This document shows, piece by piece, positions 21,601-34,215 of a stretch of DNA of 64,000 bases (the first letter of the stretch is position 1; the number at the start of each line of letters is the position of its first letter). The translations under genes were made by a program, and so were the position numbers. A model generated the notes under the pieces. It ran no database searches. It had not been told where the DNA came from and saw only the letters and a list, made by a program, of their open reading frames with translations. The DNA is from Dicaeum eximium (lineage: Eukaryota > Chordata > Aves > Passeriformes > Dicaeidae): contig VWZP01002415.1 of the NCBI GenBank assembly GCA_013396995.1, forward strand, positions 1,527,069 to 1,591,068, in the 5' to 3' direction.

Positions 21601-24600
21601 GCAGCGAGCTGCCTTCCAAACTCTTCAGAAATGAGGTAATGGCTTTGAGATTTCATTCCTTTGGCTGGAGCAGAGAATAGAACCTGGGGAAGAGTGTCTC
21701 AAAGAGTGTACTCTTTATGCCCTCCCTGCTGGTTGCCTTCTGCAGCTTTCAGCCCCAGGAATGCAGGGGATGATGTAGTGCAGCCGGTATGTACCGAAGC
21801 ACTTGCAAACCCATTGTACTTAATGAGACTTGGAAACCAGTCAGGACCAGGGCACTTCTTCTTGTGATGCTTTTCATCAAGACCACAAAGAGGGACAGAA
21901 GAGAGGCGTGAAATGTTCCATAGTTTTTGTAAATATTTAGGGCAGGACTTTTCAAAACTAGCCAGCTGATATCCAAACATCCTCAGCTCCCAGGAAGCTC
22001 CTGCTGAAGAACCCGTTCCTTTCAAGTATTGTCTGTGTTCTGTTTCAGATCTCAGCCTTGAGGACACTGCTACTGCAATACCAGACCAGCAATCAAGTAG
22101 TCAAGGAGGAGATGCAGAACAAAACCCTCTTCCACAGAGAAAATAGTTAGTGGAAGAGTGTGCTATTTTGAAGAGTTTGGATGTTATTTTCTGTTTTACA
22201 CTCAGCTCTCTGTGCTTGTCAATTCTACAAACATTTTAATATTCCTGACTTCACAGTTCTTCACAGTGTAAACTCTAACACTACCAACAAAATATGTAGC
22301 CTTAGAGTACATCAAAAGCCTCTTGTTCAAAGAAAAAATGGGTCACAGGGGTGTTGTGCCCAGAACTTGCAAAAGTGTGAAGTGGCCTGAGCCAAGTCCA
22401 AGGTGAAACAGATGTAGCCAAGTTTTATGACAAGTACATAAGCTGCCCAAATAGTTGTCATTCAGCATCGTCCAAACATGTCTCCAAGGTCCACCAAAGA
22501 GATAATTCAGGCTTCAGGTGTGATGCATTTCATTTAGTAAAGGGCACATTCATACCACTGTGTATGTGGATGTGTTTGTAAATATATGCATCTATAATTT
22601 ATGAAGCCAGCTATTTAAGATTCTAGTCATTTATCAAGATGCTTTTGAGACTTGATTCCCTATTTTGCAGACCAAATGTTAACATTTGATTGAATTTATT
22701 AACTCAATTAAATAAGAAGTGTTCCACATTAGAAAGCATAATGTCGGAATTAATCCCCCAAAAATGTGGTGATGCTTTAACTAATATCCTGTGACCTCTT
22801 GATATTCTCGAACACTGTCCTGATGATCTCGGTATAAATAATCACATCAGAGGTTTCCCAGGGATCTCTCTCCAGAGGATATCAGGGGCATGTGTGCATG
22901 TCCCTGTCTTGGCCAGGAAAACTGCAGAATGCACCCCCTGCCTTTTGCTAGTCCCTCTTCCCTCCATCCTTTACAGTCATTCCTTAGCAGAGCAAGGAGC
23001 TGAATCTAGCGGCAGTAATCTTCAGAAAAATACTCCCTTAGCTGATTTTGATCCCAAACAGAAGAAGGATGTGGACATTAGAAGAACATTTGACCAGGTG
23101 CACAGCTACAAAAAGTACTTGGGGATAGAAATCCAACCACACACATACAACCTGAAAATACTTCCCTGTTATTAGTGATCCAGAAAAAAAATATTTTTGC
23201 TAAGTTGTAGCAATCAAAGTGTCTATTCCTTTGTCAATATTTGCCAGGTGCAGATCAATTTTGCACCATCACCAAAAAAACAACAGCACCAAACTGAGCC
23301 CATATGTGGACAGATGCCTCAGAATCCAATCAAGGCAGTACAACCCATCACTGACATCTCACCACCACAGTGCCTGCTCTGCACCTCACCTAATAACTTG
23401 AAGTCAGTTGGAAGTGGGACCTCCATCACCAATCTGATCAAATTATCTCCCATCCCAAGCTCTCCTTGTAGTTAGGCTGTTCTAACTCCAAAAGTACAGG
23501 AAACAAACTCATTAAAGGCAGTGCATGTAACAGATTTTCTCAAAACCACTGCAATTTGCAATCTGGTAAGACACCAAAGGTGACTTTTGCTGTGCAAGAA
23601 GAAAGAATCAGCAACCTGTTCTCAGACTAGCAAAAAAGTTCTTGAACACTCACACTGGGGAGTGATAAAGGTCTGGACACCATGCCAGTACAACAACAAA
23701 CTGTTCCCCCCCCCATTCAATCATTGAATAACACATGAAAATGTTCATCAATAGAAGAGCAGAGAATATGAGGGATCTTTATTCTAGGCCTAGAAAAGAA
23801 GATGAAACATGAAGACTCTGAACTTTAACCTTGGCATAACCTCACTGAGCTAATGAAGGTAATTAAAAAGGTGCCAGGAAACAGGACACAACCATAACAT
23901 AGCTCCACAAGCACCTAATGCAAACTAATCCCAAACATCCTAATTCCCATTTTGCATTATAAGTCCCAGAAATTCTTCTTGTCAGGAGTTGAAATACCTT
24001 TGGTGGAAAGAGGTATCCCTACTATCCTTTGGAAAGACCATGTCTCAGCTTCCTGGGCCATTCAGGCACCATGCTGGACAGGGAATATCTGCCAGGTGCA
24101 TGTAACTCCACAAAACACTCCTCAGCCCAAACATACAAACTATCCATGAAAGAATGATAAAACAGAGACATGCTGTAGAAAAGGGTTTTTTGTATAATCT
24201 TAAAGATTCACAAAGGCCTGGCTGTATTCTCATTTCTTTCCCTGTTCTGTTATTCCACAAACATCTGATAAAGAGTAAAAATATTTTATTAAAACCGCTT
24301 TTTCATTTTTAAATTCTTATGGAATTTGCCACCCCAGAAAAGTATTCTTTAATTAATAATTTGAGATTATCATTAATACCAGGTTTGCTATTTCTCATAA
24401 TAAGACTGCATCTTTTGTTGATGCTTCCACCACTCAAGATGAAAGTAAAAATTTCATATTTCACTGCACATTTTAAAAGCAATGATTCTTACACTATACA
24501 TACATACTCTTATATAAATTGTATTTATTTATATTATATATACTATATACATAAATCAGTATTCTTACAATAATTTTTATCTCACATAATTTGTCTGCCT

Positions 24601-26358
24601 GATACAGCTTTTTATAAGTCCTGAAAGACTACTATCTCCTTTTGCACTGCTCCTACTCAGACAGAAGGAACCAAGTTTATGCACCATTGTCCTTTATATA
24701 TTAAAAAAAAAAAAAACAAAAACAAAAAAAAAACCACCAAAACAAAACACAACAATTGTTAATACTCTCCCAGGACTCCCACTTGATTTTCACCACTGTC
24801 AGTGTGGGTGACTTGGAGATGTTTAAGGGGAGCCTTAAACTGTTCTGTTGCAGCATCAGTCCCAAACATAGCTAATGTGTTAACTGACTGACATGAGAAA
24901 CATGAGAGCAGCTCCCACCAGACTTTATTGTGTATGTGTATGCCCCTGTTTAGTTTAGGCCTAGCATACAGGATAGCACTTAACCTGATTAGACTATATT
25001 TGCATGATAGGTACTTATGATGCTTAAAACATCTTTCTATTGTCATGGCTATGTTTTGGCTAGTCTTTGACAGAATTGGTCTATCTGTTGAAGAATGCTC
25101 TCAACATTGCACAAATGAAATAGATCCTTCTGACAGAATCCACTAAGTCCTTCATCTTGCTTTCTTATTAAGCTTTCTTTTTTTCCCTAGTCGCCAACAG
25201 TGACTAAGAGTATCATTGACTTTTTAACTTTTCCCTGTTTTCTTGGAGAACTATTCACTGGCTTTCATTCCTAGTGAAAAAAAACTCTCATTTAACAAAT
25301 GCATCATATTCTACAGTCAAATCACTACCAACTCTTTTTACTTTTATCATTTGGCTTAATTCAGAAAATGTCATGCTTCACATAAATCACTTTTTTTTTA
25401 CTCAAAAGTATTCCTTATTGAATAAACTAGTGTCACTTCAGTCAACAAAAATAAAGCATAAAGATCATAGCCCTCCTTTGGTAGTTTACATTATTTATCC
25501 ACTTGTAAAGTGGTGTGATTCTGATGCAAATGAAATACATTTTTAACTTACATTTTCTCTTCTAATAGAAAATTGCTTCAGAGGGCTAGAAATGTTCCTA
25601 TTTGTGTAAGTGAACTTTCAATTACCATAATCCCACAAGAACTGTACATGTATATATATGCCCATGTTCATTCACAGCTCTAGCAAAATTGAACCCATTA
25701 GGCAGTGCTTCACTTTGTTCTTGTTGGCACTGCCATTCAGGTGCTTTGATAAAACAAGCATATCAAGCCCTTTTGGGATGACAATTCAGAAATGTTCACT
25801 CTCAGCTTTTAGCTTGGATCCAGGCTGGAAATATGACACATTGCAAATCACACCGAGCCAGATTTATGGCATAATGTAATAGATGATTCACCAATACTTT
25901 TGCTTGTGCCAGACTGAGACACAGACCCTAAATCAGCAATCAGTGACAGGTTTGGAACTGCATTGTCTATCTTAAAAAAAAAAAAAAGGAAACAAAACAA
26001 AACGTCTCCACAGGATATTACTGTGGTTGTGGAGATGCAGAAGTACCATGATACCAATACTAACGTGGAAACCTTAATTTCCATATTTATGTAAATTATC
26101 TACTGTAGCTCTGGGAATGTTAACACATGAAGTTTCCTTGAGCTCCCACATGCAGCCTGAAATACAGACAAAAGGGATCAAATCCTACCTGATTTTATTT
26201 TTGAGGATCAAAGGAAAAGGTATTTTTCACGCAAAAACTGTAAATGCTAAACTGTAAACTGGATAAACATTCAGGGTACTCAGTGATTCACATTTTAAGC
26301 AACTGTGTGTTTGAGTTTGCCAGTAATATGTTCTGAATATGTTCTGAGATACTGGAAG
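21601..26358. other. Intergenic DNA, no gene seen
   Basis: Simple features are an (AAAC)n stretch at 21525-21540, a poly(C) run near 23706-23714 and an A-rich tract at 24703-24749. A 122-codon minus-strand open stretch (21699-22067) has no recognisable domain. An 11-bp tandem duplication (AATATGTTCTG, twice) lies at 26325-26346. Confidence 0.65.
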
Positions 26359-26384
26359 TGTGTCTGTGTGTGTGTGTGTGTGTG
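26359..26384. repeat. (TG)n microsatellite
   Basis: About a dozen TG units occur with one TC interruption. Confidence 0.95.
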
Positions 26385-29300
26385 CTGTCATAACCTATCT
26401 GCCCAAGCATGGACTGTCTTGAAAGATTAAGTGCACCTATTTTGAACTGGAGGCTGCATGCCATAATTTTTAGCTAACCCGTTTCCTTCTTAGTGAAAAC
26501 AGAAATAAAAATATATTGTGCACACTTCATTGCTAGAACCTTTGACCTCAGCTGCCTGTCTAGCTGAGACTGTGATGAATGCTTTGTGTCTCTTCATTTT
26601 TAATTGCTCATAAATTGTTATCCCATGAAACACAAAACTAGCCTTGTCCTCATTTTAGTAGGGGTTGGAGGTCAGCCTAACAGTAATACAATTAAGGAGT
26701 GTCTTTGTGTGGGGGTGTGGGAGTGAAGAGGGCAGGAGGGTTACAGAAGGTTGTGGTAGTGAAAGATGTATTCCTTTCCAAGGCAATACAAAGCAAATTC
26801 CACACATTCAAACAAAAGTCTTTAATGTTCAACAGTGTTGAGAAAAGCCTCTAGGAGGGCATTTAGAACATTTAGAAGGGCAATAAAGTACACATCACCT
26901 TCTATAACTGTATAATTGTTCTTAAACATACATGTACACACGGCTGCATGTGATAGCACCAATCTTCTCTTTGTAATGGCAGACTTAATCCTGAGGGCCA
27001 AATTTTCCCCAGGCATGTACGTCCTGATTTGCTGGTTTCAGAAAAAATAATAGCCTACCTTTGACTCTTCTATAAAATAACCTAAACCACATCTGTGGAG
27101 ATAACTCTGCAGAGGTACTTTCCTCTGTGTAACCTTCCTGGGGTTGTCACACACTTCCTTCCTGGTCTTGAAAAGCTGATCTACTCTTAATTCAATTAAT
27201 ATACAGTATGCCATAACACAAAAATATCTTTCACTTTCAAAATGCCTGGTAATAAATAACAATAAACTCTTAGCTCAGTGAGATAAGGGATCTTGCTGTA
27301 CCCAATAAGAGCATAAGGGATCTTACTTTTGATTTTGGTTGAATTAATATGAAAATAAAGCAAGCTTGCTGAATTTGCTTTTACCTCACACCACACATAA
27401 TCCTGTTTAACAGAAGACATTCTGTTTAAAGACACTGAGTTTTTGGTAATTAAGCACATCTTCAAATTCCTACAGACAAAACCATGCTGGTAATACTGGA
27501 TTCTTGTCGAGGTTACTATGGCCATTTTGTTCCAAAACCCATAACAGTCCTTGTTTTCTTATTTAGGTCTAAGAAAATGTGGTATCCGTTGCAACGCCAC
27601 CAAGTTCTCAGCAATCTGTCACAGAGCTTGGAAACAGTCTTCTCCAGTCTCATTCCAACAGCTTGGAAAACATTAATGGCTATAAAGCAAGTATAGCATT
27701 TAGCACCCAGTGGTGCTAAATTCTTCCTGGAGGACAGAAAGCTCCACCACTTAGTCATAGCACAATGGCTGCTATCTGCTCATATAGATTCCAGTGGTCC
27801 AGATGGCAGAAAGTTCCAGTCTCAGTAATAAGTGACTGAACTGCTGAGTTTGGCAGCCTAATTATCTGTACCTCCTCACCTGCATGCTCACCAGTGACCT
27901 GCTATAACACTTTCACAAAATGTCCTACAGTTTTGTCAGGCACTGGGGAGAAAGAGATGCAACAAGTTACTATGGGAGGCTCCAAGTAACTATGGGAGGG
28001 CCACAAGTTAAAAATGTGAACTGGATTTCCAGGATATTTAGTTTTCTCGCAGCATTGAGTCTTCTTTTTCAAATCTGTAAAGTATTTATTTTTCAGTTAC
28101 TAATATTTTATCATTTTACTTCATAGATTATTAATTACTTTTCCATGAACACTAATGCAGTGCTATTAGGAAAGAGAACAGAAGCTTTTGCAGAATATTG
28201 TTCTCCCTCTAATGAGGGATTCCTTCTTGCTTTAGCATGTGCTAGCAATTAAAATTACAAATGGTCCCACTAAGATTTTATTTCAGGTCTTCTGTAAACT
28301 GAATTCTCACTTTATCTTTAGCAGATAAAAATATATTAGCATGTCTAGAATTTGGGGTGGAAAAATATGTATTTCTCTGATATATGGGGTCTATCACATT
28401 ATGCTGTAATGTTTATCATTACTTCTGCAAGATTTATCCTTTTACTTAAAAAAAACATTCCTTAAGTCTGGTGATTCCATGAGATTCGTAGCTTCCTTGC
28501 TCAAAATGTAAAGGTATGGTACCATCCCTTGGCATCCAAAGTCAGTTGCGATTTAAGAACCAAACTTCCACTAAAATCACAGAAAACAGTCTGGACTACC
28601 CACATTCCAGTGTTCTCAAAGTTTTCAGTACTAAAACACAGTATATTCTTTGAATTTGTGGAAATCTCCTGAGATGCTTTCAGCCAGAACACCTATGGTT
28701 AGAGGAAAGTATACTCAGAAACATTCTCTTTCTGCATAGGAACATACCTCAAAGGAAGAAATTTAGCTTTCGACCCTGAGTTACCTATATTGTCCCTTCT
28801 GGAACTGGAAAGTTTAGTTGTGATCTCTCATTATCTTCAGAAATGCCCATCCTTCCTCATTCTTTATGTACATATGTATTTTCAGAAGCTCTCTCCGGAC
28901 TTCCTACCTAAAATTTAAGTATATCATTGTCCCAGATGCTTTGGTCAGATATCAGCTGAAGCTCAACTTGCAAAGTCACGTAGGCCTTAACATTTACACA
29001 ACCTTTCTATATACTTAATCAGAAAAAGCCTAGTATCAGCCAGATAAAATAATCAGGGTGTATGTTTCTGATGTTTTCTCCATTAAAACTTATCACCGCA
29101 CAAATGAGAAATCTTGGTGGTCTTATTGAATCAGAGCATTGCCTTACAGCATTCACATTGAAAATGGCAGACCAGTTACTTTTGTCTTAATGAAGTCTAA
29201 TATTTTGTTCTACTAATGGAGAAGGTTTTTTTCAACATTGTGTACAAAATCTCTCTTAAAATTCAGTAGGGTCAGGTCAGGTGGGTGTTGCTGCCAACAT

Positions 29301-32300
29301 CAGCCGCTCAGCAGGAGTTTGCATCAGCAGGCAATCTGAGTAATAGGAATTCAATGAGTTCTCCCTCCTCATTTTTCTAAGAAAATGTGATTTTTGAGTA
29401 ACTTTGCTACTAAAGATACCTTTTTTCCACAACTTTTCATGTATTCAGCTGTTCAGTTAAAGTAAATTTTCAGAATGGAGACTGAATCCTTGCTACGTTT
29501 GTATTGGATAATAAAAAGTATCACTGAGAGAAGGAAGGTTAAAGTCTGTGTCTCCCTCAAGTAAAACAAATGGAATTAAAAATACCAGTTCTAGATGAGC
29601 TCTTGAAAGAAAAGTTCCAGGTATGTAAGTCCCAGGTATGTTAATAAAGCAGCTGTTTGGCCAAACAATATTCCTGATGTGTCTATTCCTCTGGCACTGG
29701 GAAGCCAAACTTTTTTCTTGTTTTTCAAAATACCACCTTTTAAAGAAACAGTCATCACCTTATGATGATGAGCTGTACATCTTAATTAATTTTCTTTTTA
29801 AATATATTTGAGCCTCTCATTTGCAGAAACTCATGTCTAGAAATAATGCATCATGTGTTTCTAAAATAATTTAGCATTCACTATGTACCACAAAGGTCCT
29901 GAGTTTATCAGCTATTTTTCTTTAGGGCCATGGATTTTAAATAAGATGTTTCTCAAAGCAAAGGAGAAAATTAATTTGAGGCTTCAGGAAGTCAGTGCCA
30001 GGGCAAAGCTAACAACTCTGAAAATGTCTTCTCCAGCATGTGGCAACTTTTGAAGAGAACAATTCTGAACAAAAGCTGTCCCCTTTGGGGCAGCAAATTA
30101 ACTCTTTCACAACAGACAGGTTATGCTTGGTTAGGATGCCCATTTTACAGTCCTACTGTCAGAGGGCAAGGCTAGTCAGGATTCCAGGGCACCTGCCTCA
30201 GCTTTGTGACAGAAGCATGCTGCTGCCTTGTATTTTCTCACCACTCTCACGACGAGAACCAGGAGAGCAGTGAAAGCTGTTAAATGTAGTTCATAATGCA
30301 GCCATATCTTTGGCCTCAGCTCCAGCAAGCCCAGATGGGAAATAAGGGTCATTTAGAAACAGAGCACTTCCCACAAACTAGAGAGAGAGATGTAAAACAT
30401 ACTCACCTACTCATAATTTTCGTCCTCTGAAGTGGATACTGGGTCCTCTGTGACCCATTACAGCTGGATTATTCTTCCACTCTAAACAAAGAAGCTAGCT
30501 GATTTTTTTTTTTTTTGCAAGCTTCTCAAACTGGTGCCAACTACCCAAAATGGGAAGACAAACTGCAAATCCTAATGAATAAACATTTTGCAAGATTAGC
30601 CATCTCCAAGCAGGAGATGTTCGCTTTTATCTATTTAATTTATCAAACAAAAAATGGAAATGAAGATGGTAAAGCAAGATACCAAAATGATGGAATTGAA
30701 GGATTTCTCCCTTAGCTCTCAGCAGGAGTGCTTTCTGCAGGACAAAAGGATGATTAGAGACATGATGCAAATGAGACAGTGTTCTGGGTGGGGTCTCTCC
30801 ACATCCACTGTAGAAAAGGAAAATTCCAAGCAGGAAAATACATTTTAGCTTGTTCCCCTGTGGGTGTCTGGTGCTCAGTGATGCATCACAGGTGGGACAT
30901 ATCAAACAGTAAAACAAATCTTCACAAGCATAAGAGACATTTAAGCTATCAGGAAAATTGAACCCAGAGGAAAGATCTTTATATGAGAGTGGCTGTGTGT
31001 TTTATTGTGTTAGGTTCTTTTATTTTTCTTTACTGCCTTTCCACAGCATAGATAGAAAGCTTTCTTTAAAAATGAACAAACAAGTTCTCTAAATACTGCA
31101 GAATTTTGTGCCTACAGGTCATGGTTGGTTTAAACAGTACATAAGGGAAAGCATAAAAGAGCAGGTATGCATACAAGAAAAGAAGCACTGACCTGCTGTA
31201 GCCTTTTCCTTGGCAGCTGCCCAGATAAATGCTGGTCTTAAGTAAACAACCTCATGGACTAGAAAACTTCTGAATTTATACATCAGGAAATAAATATTAG
31301 ATGTGGCAGTTTGCCACCCCTTCTTAAAGTTGCCCACATAATCCTAAAATTATATCTGATGTACTTCAGTGATTAATTTTTGCATAAACAGAATCTTTTG
31401 TGAGCAGAATTTTTAAGTTCCAACTACTTAAATTCCATCTTAAGTGCTAATAACTGATCTTCTGGAAATACTCAAGAGCACAGGAAAGGAAAGAAAGTTC
31501 AAATGACAACTTAAGCATGCTAATATGAACAGAAAATCAGTCAGAGAAGATGCACACTATTATTGGAGGTGGAGAGTGGCCTCACATGTACCAGCTCTCC
31601 TAAAATGCAGTAAATAAAGCAATAATTCAGTGTAAGCGACAAGAAGAAATCTGAATAATAGAAAGTTTTACAAAAAGGTTGCTCTTTTTAAGACACTATT
31701 AACAGGATTTTCAGAACTCGATGTAACACCATGACATGTGCTTGAATCCCGCATATTGAAGATGCAGAAGGCAGAAACTTCTTTTGTTTTCAAGTTTAAA
31801 ATTATGAGAAAGTTAGATAAAATCTAGAAATAAACACATCTATTGATTTGGGAATTTTAAGTATTCTGAGTGACTACAAAAAATCATCTGAAAGACTACT
31901 AGTTACTTCTACCACATGATAAGGAAACCAGTTGGTTTCCTTAGGTCGACAATTATGGAATTCACTTCATCTGATCGCAGCTACAGGTTACACAGCTGAG
32001 TCCAGAGTCCATGAGCAGGAGGACAAGAACTTCCAAGAGCAAGTCATTCCATGCCTAATACTTCCTCTAGCACTGGATTCAGTATCAGGAGGTAGTTGGC
32101 CATTTTCATGAGCTGCACAGGGGTCTTAGACACTAATCTGCACCACCTCCTCACCTCCAGATGACTGTAGTTTGGCAAAGTGAGCTTTAACAGTAATGGG
32201 TAACTTGTGCTTTTACTCAAATCACACAGTCCTATTAATCTGATTTATATTTTGAGCTCATTAGAATAGAAAGTATTCCAAGGCCTGATAAAGAGCTCAG

Positions 32301-33063
32301 CACTCAGTATTTATTAACTAACATTCACTATCCCTAAATTCGCTATCCATATTTTCCTTTTCTTCATACTAGATTTTCTTGAAAACTTTCACTTCCAGCT
32401 TGTCTTATGAACAGCAATCAAATGCAGAGCAAAAATATTGGAGAAGATAACATTACCCTCTTCAGTATTAGAAAGATTAAGAAATTTTAGCTTTTGATGT
32501 TGTTTATGATGTTACCTTCAGTGACTGGAGCCTTTTTATTTAAATTCCTCTGACAATTCTCTATGTAGTCATGTTGGTCCAAACACAAAAGTGTGTTTCC
32601 ACCATTTCAACATCTACGTATTTGATTTAAGAGCAAATTATCAAGGAATTCCCAAGCAGAACAACAGAAAAACAAATGAACAAGTTGTAGAATGCTTCCT
32701 TGGGAGTGGAAATGGTTCCAGTGTTTAGTAGAGCAACCAGGTACTTGGGCTCTCTAAAAATAGCTGGCAAGATTGCAGAGTGACAGCAGCTGAGAAGTCT
32801 GGTCAGCACATACACAGATCTTCTACAGTGAAATATGATGAACATCAGCCAGTGATCTTGCTGTCTTCTGACACAAAAAGGGCTTTGATCAAGACTAGAA
32901 ATAGGCCCACAACAGTGCAAAGCACCCGAGGCACTTCTAGCAAAGCCAGCAAATTGACATGGAGCTCTTTCATTATACAACACCAGATTTTCAAGAAGAA
33001 ATATCTGTCTAGGTAAAAGTCCTCTGCACTGAATGGTAAAAATCTCTTTTTCCCACCAAGAAT
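26385..33063. other. Intergenic DNA, no gene seen
   Basis: This is AT-rich sequence with short broken frames only (the longest is about 109 codons, 27196-27525, minus). Two near-identical 13-base words (AACTATGGGAGG-like) lie 21 bp apart at about 27967-28000. No TE that I can name. Confidence 0.65.
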
Positions 33064-33244
33064 GGAGAGGAGAGGAGAGGAGAGGAGAGNNNNNNNNNNN
33101 NNNNNNNNNNNNNNNNNNNNNNNNNNNNNNNNNNNNNNNNNNNNNNNNNNNNNNNNNNNNNNNNNNNNNNNNNNNNNNNNNNGAGAGGAGAGGAGAGGAG
33201 AGGAGAGGAGAGAGGAGAGGAGTGGAGAGGAGAGGAGAGGAGAG
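33064..33244. repeat. (GGAGA)n satellite interrupted by a 93-N gap
   Basis: A pentanucleotide GGAGA array is visible for 26 bp before and 62 bp after a run of N at 33090-33182. The minor variants GAGAG and GGAGT lie on the right side. The true array length is unknown. Open frames through it (up to 214 codons, 32627-33271, minus) exist only because the repeat and the Ns lack stops. Confidence 0.97.
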
Positions 33245-33974
33245 ACCAGCAGGGTATGTGGGAAGGCTCAATTCTTAGCACCTGACAAGAATTTCAAGGA
33301 TATTTGGAGACCCTGAAATGCTTCAGAGTAAAGCTGTGGCTCGGTGAGAGAAGTGGAACATATAAATCTTTTTCTTCCACAAAAAATATTTACTTCTATA
33401 AAATAAGAATAATTTCTTATTTCATCACCACATTCTAGTGAATAATCATTCACGTTCATTTATTATTTTCTCTTACCCTTCCAAAATACCCTTCTGCATA
33501 AAGACATTGGAAAGTGCACAGCACATTCAAGAAAGCATAAAGGGACCTTACTATGACAAATTTGTGAGCGTGTATGTCCTCCTAGCAGAGGGAAAGCAAG
33601 TATTTCAGTGAGATGTTACACTTTTTTTGTTGTTATTTTTTTGTTTGAATAATGAATTACCCTTAGCCACTTACCAAAAAACCTTTTGGGTACTGTATTG
33701 TTTCTGTATCAGCAAGACAGCCCGCATGGAATTTACTGAAAATGAGATCTGTCTCTGAAAGACAGCCCCTCGTTTGCTTAGACTGTCCTGCTCCACAGTT
33801 GTAAAGTTTGTGTGGTTGCTACGTCTGCAACATTGCTGCCTCAGCCTGAAAGCTGCTCCTTCATGAGACAGGGAATTCCATTTAAAAAAATATAAAATAA
33901 AAAAGTATATTTATAGAAGCAAGGCTGACAAGGGGAGGGGGAGGGTATGGAGTGGAGAACAGGGAACGAGCACT
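33245..33974. other. Intergenic DNA, no gene seen
   Basis: This is AT-rich sequence with a purine stretch at about 33931-33945 (three G-runs, a marginal G4). Nothing else is recognised. Confidence 0.65.
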
Positions 33975-34215
33975 CATGCTTGAAACCCCTTGCTTGTGCA
34001 ATAATGAGCTTGAAAGCCTTGCTGAAGTGGTTTTACAGCTGTGCAACAAAATGGTGCACTCTCCTCCCTTAATACTGACATTTTAATGTAGGATCACAGC
34101 TATTCAGATTGTCCATTGGAGCTGGCAGGCTGATGGTGTGAGCAACTACGCACTCTCATCAATGTCGCTTGGATGAAAGCTGCTGTCAGGCTCAATAAAA
34201 TGGCAGGCTAGGCCA
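33975..34215. promoter_or_regulatory. Candidate conserved noncoding element
   Basis: This dense, non-repetitive segment carries SOX-type ATTGTCCATTG near 34109, a CCAAT-like CATTGG core, homeodomain-like CATTTTAATG and AATAATGAG cores, and lone CpGs in CTACGCAC and GTCGCTTGG. It resembles vertebrate developmental enhancers in texture. This is inference from motifs only. Confidence 0.3.

Noticed and set aside
21699..22067. 122-codon minus-strand open frame
   Set aside because: No recognisable domain, no splice context and no CpG support. The length is within chance expectation for the window.
32627..33271. 214-codon minus-strand open frame
   Set aside because: It runs through the (GGAGA)n satellite and 93 Ns, which contain no stops. 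The rest is unrecognisable.
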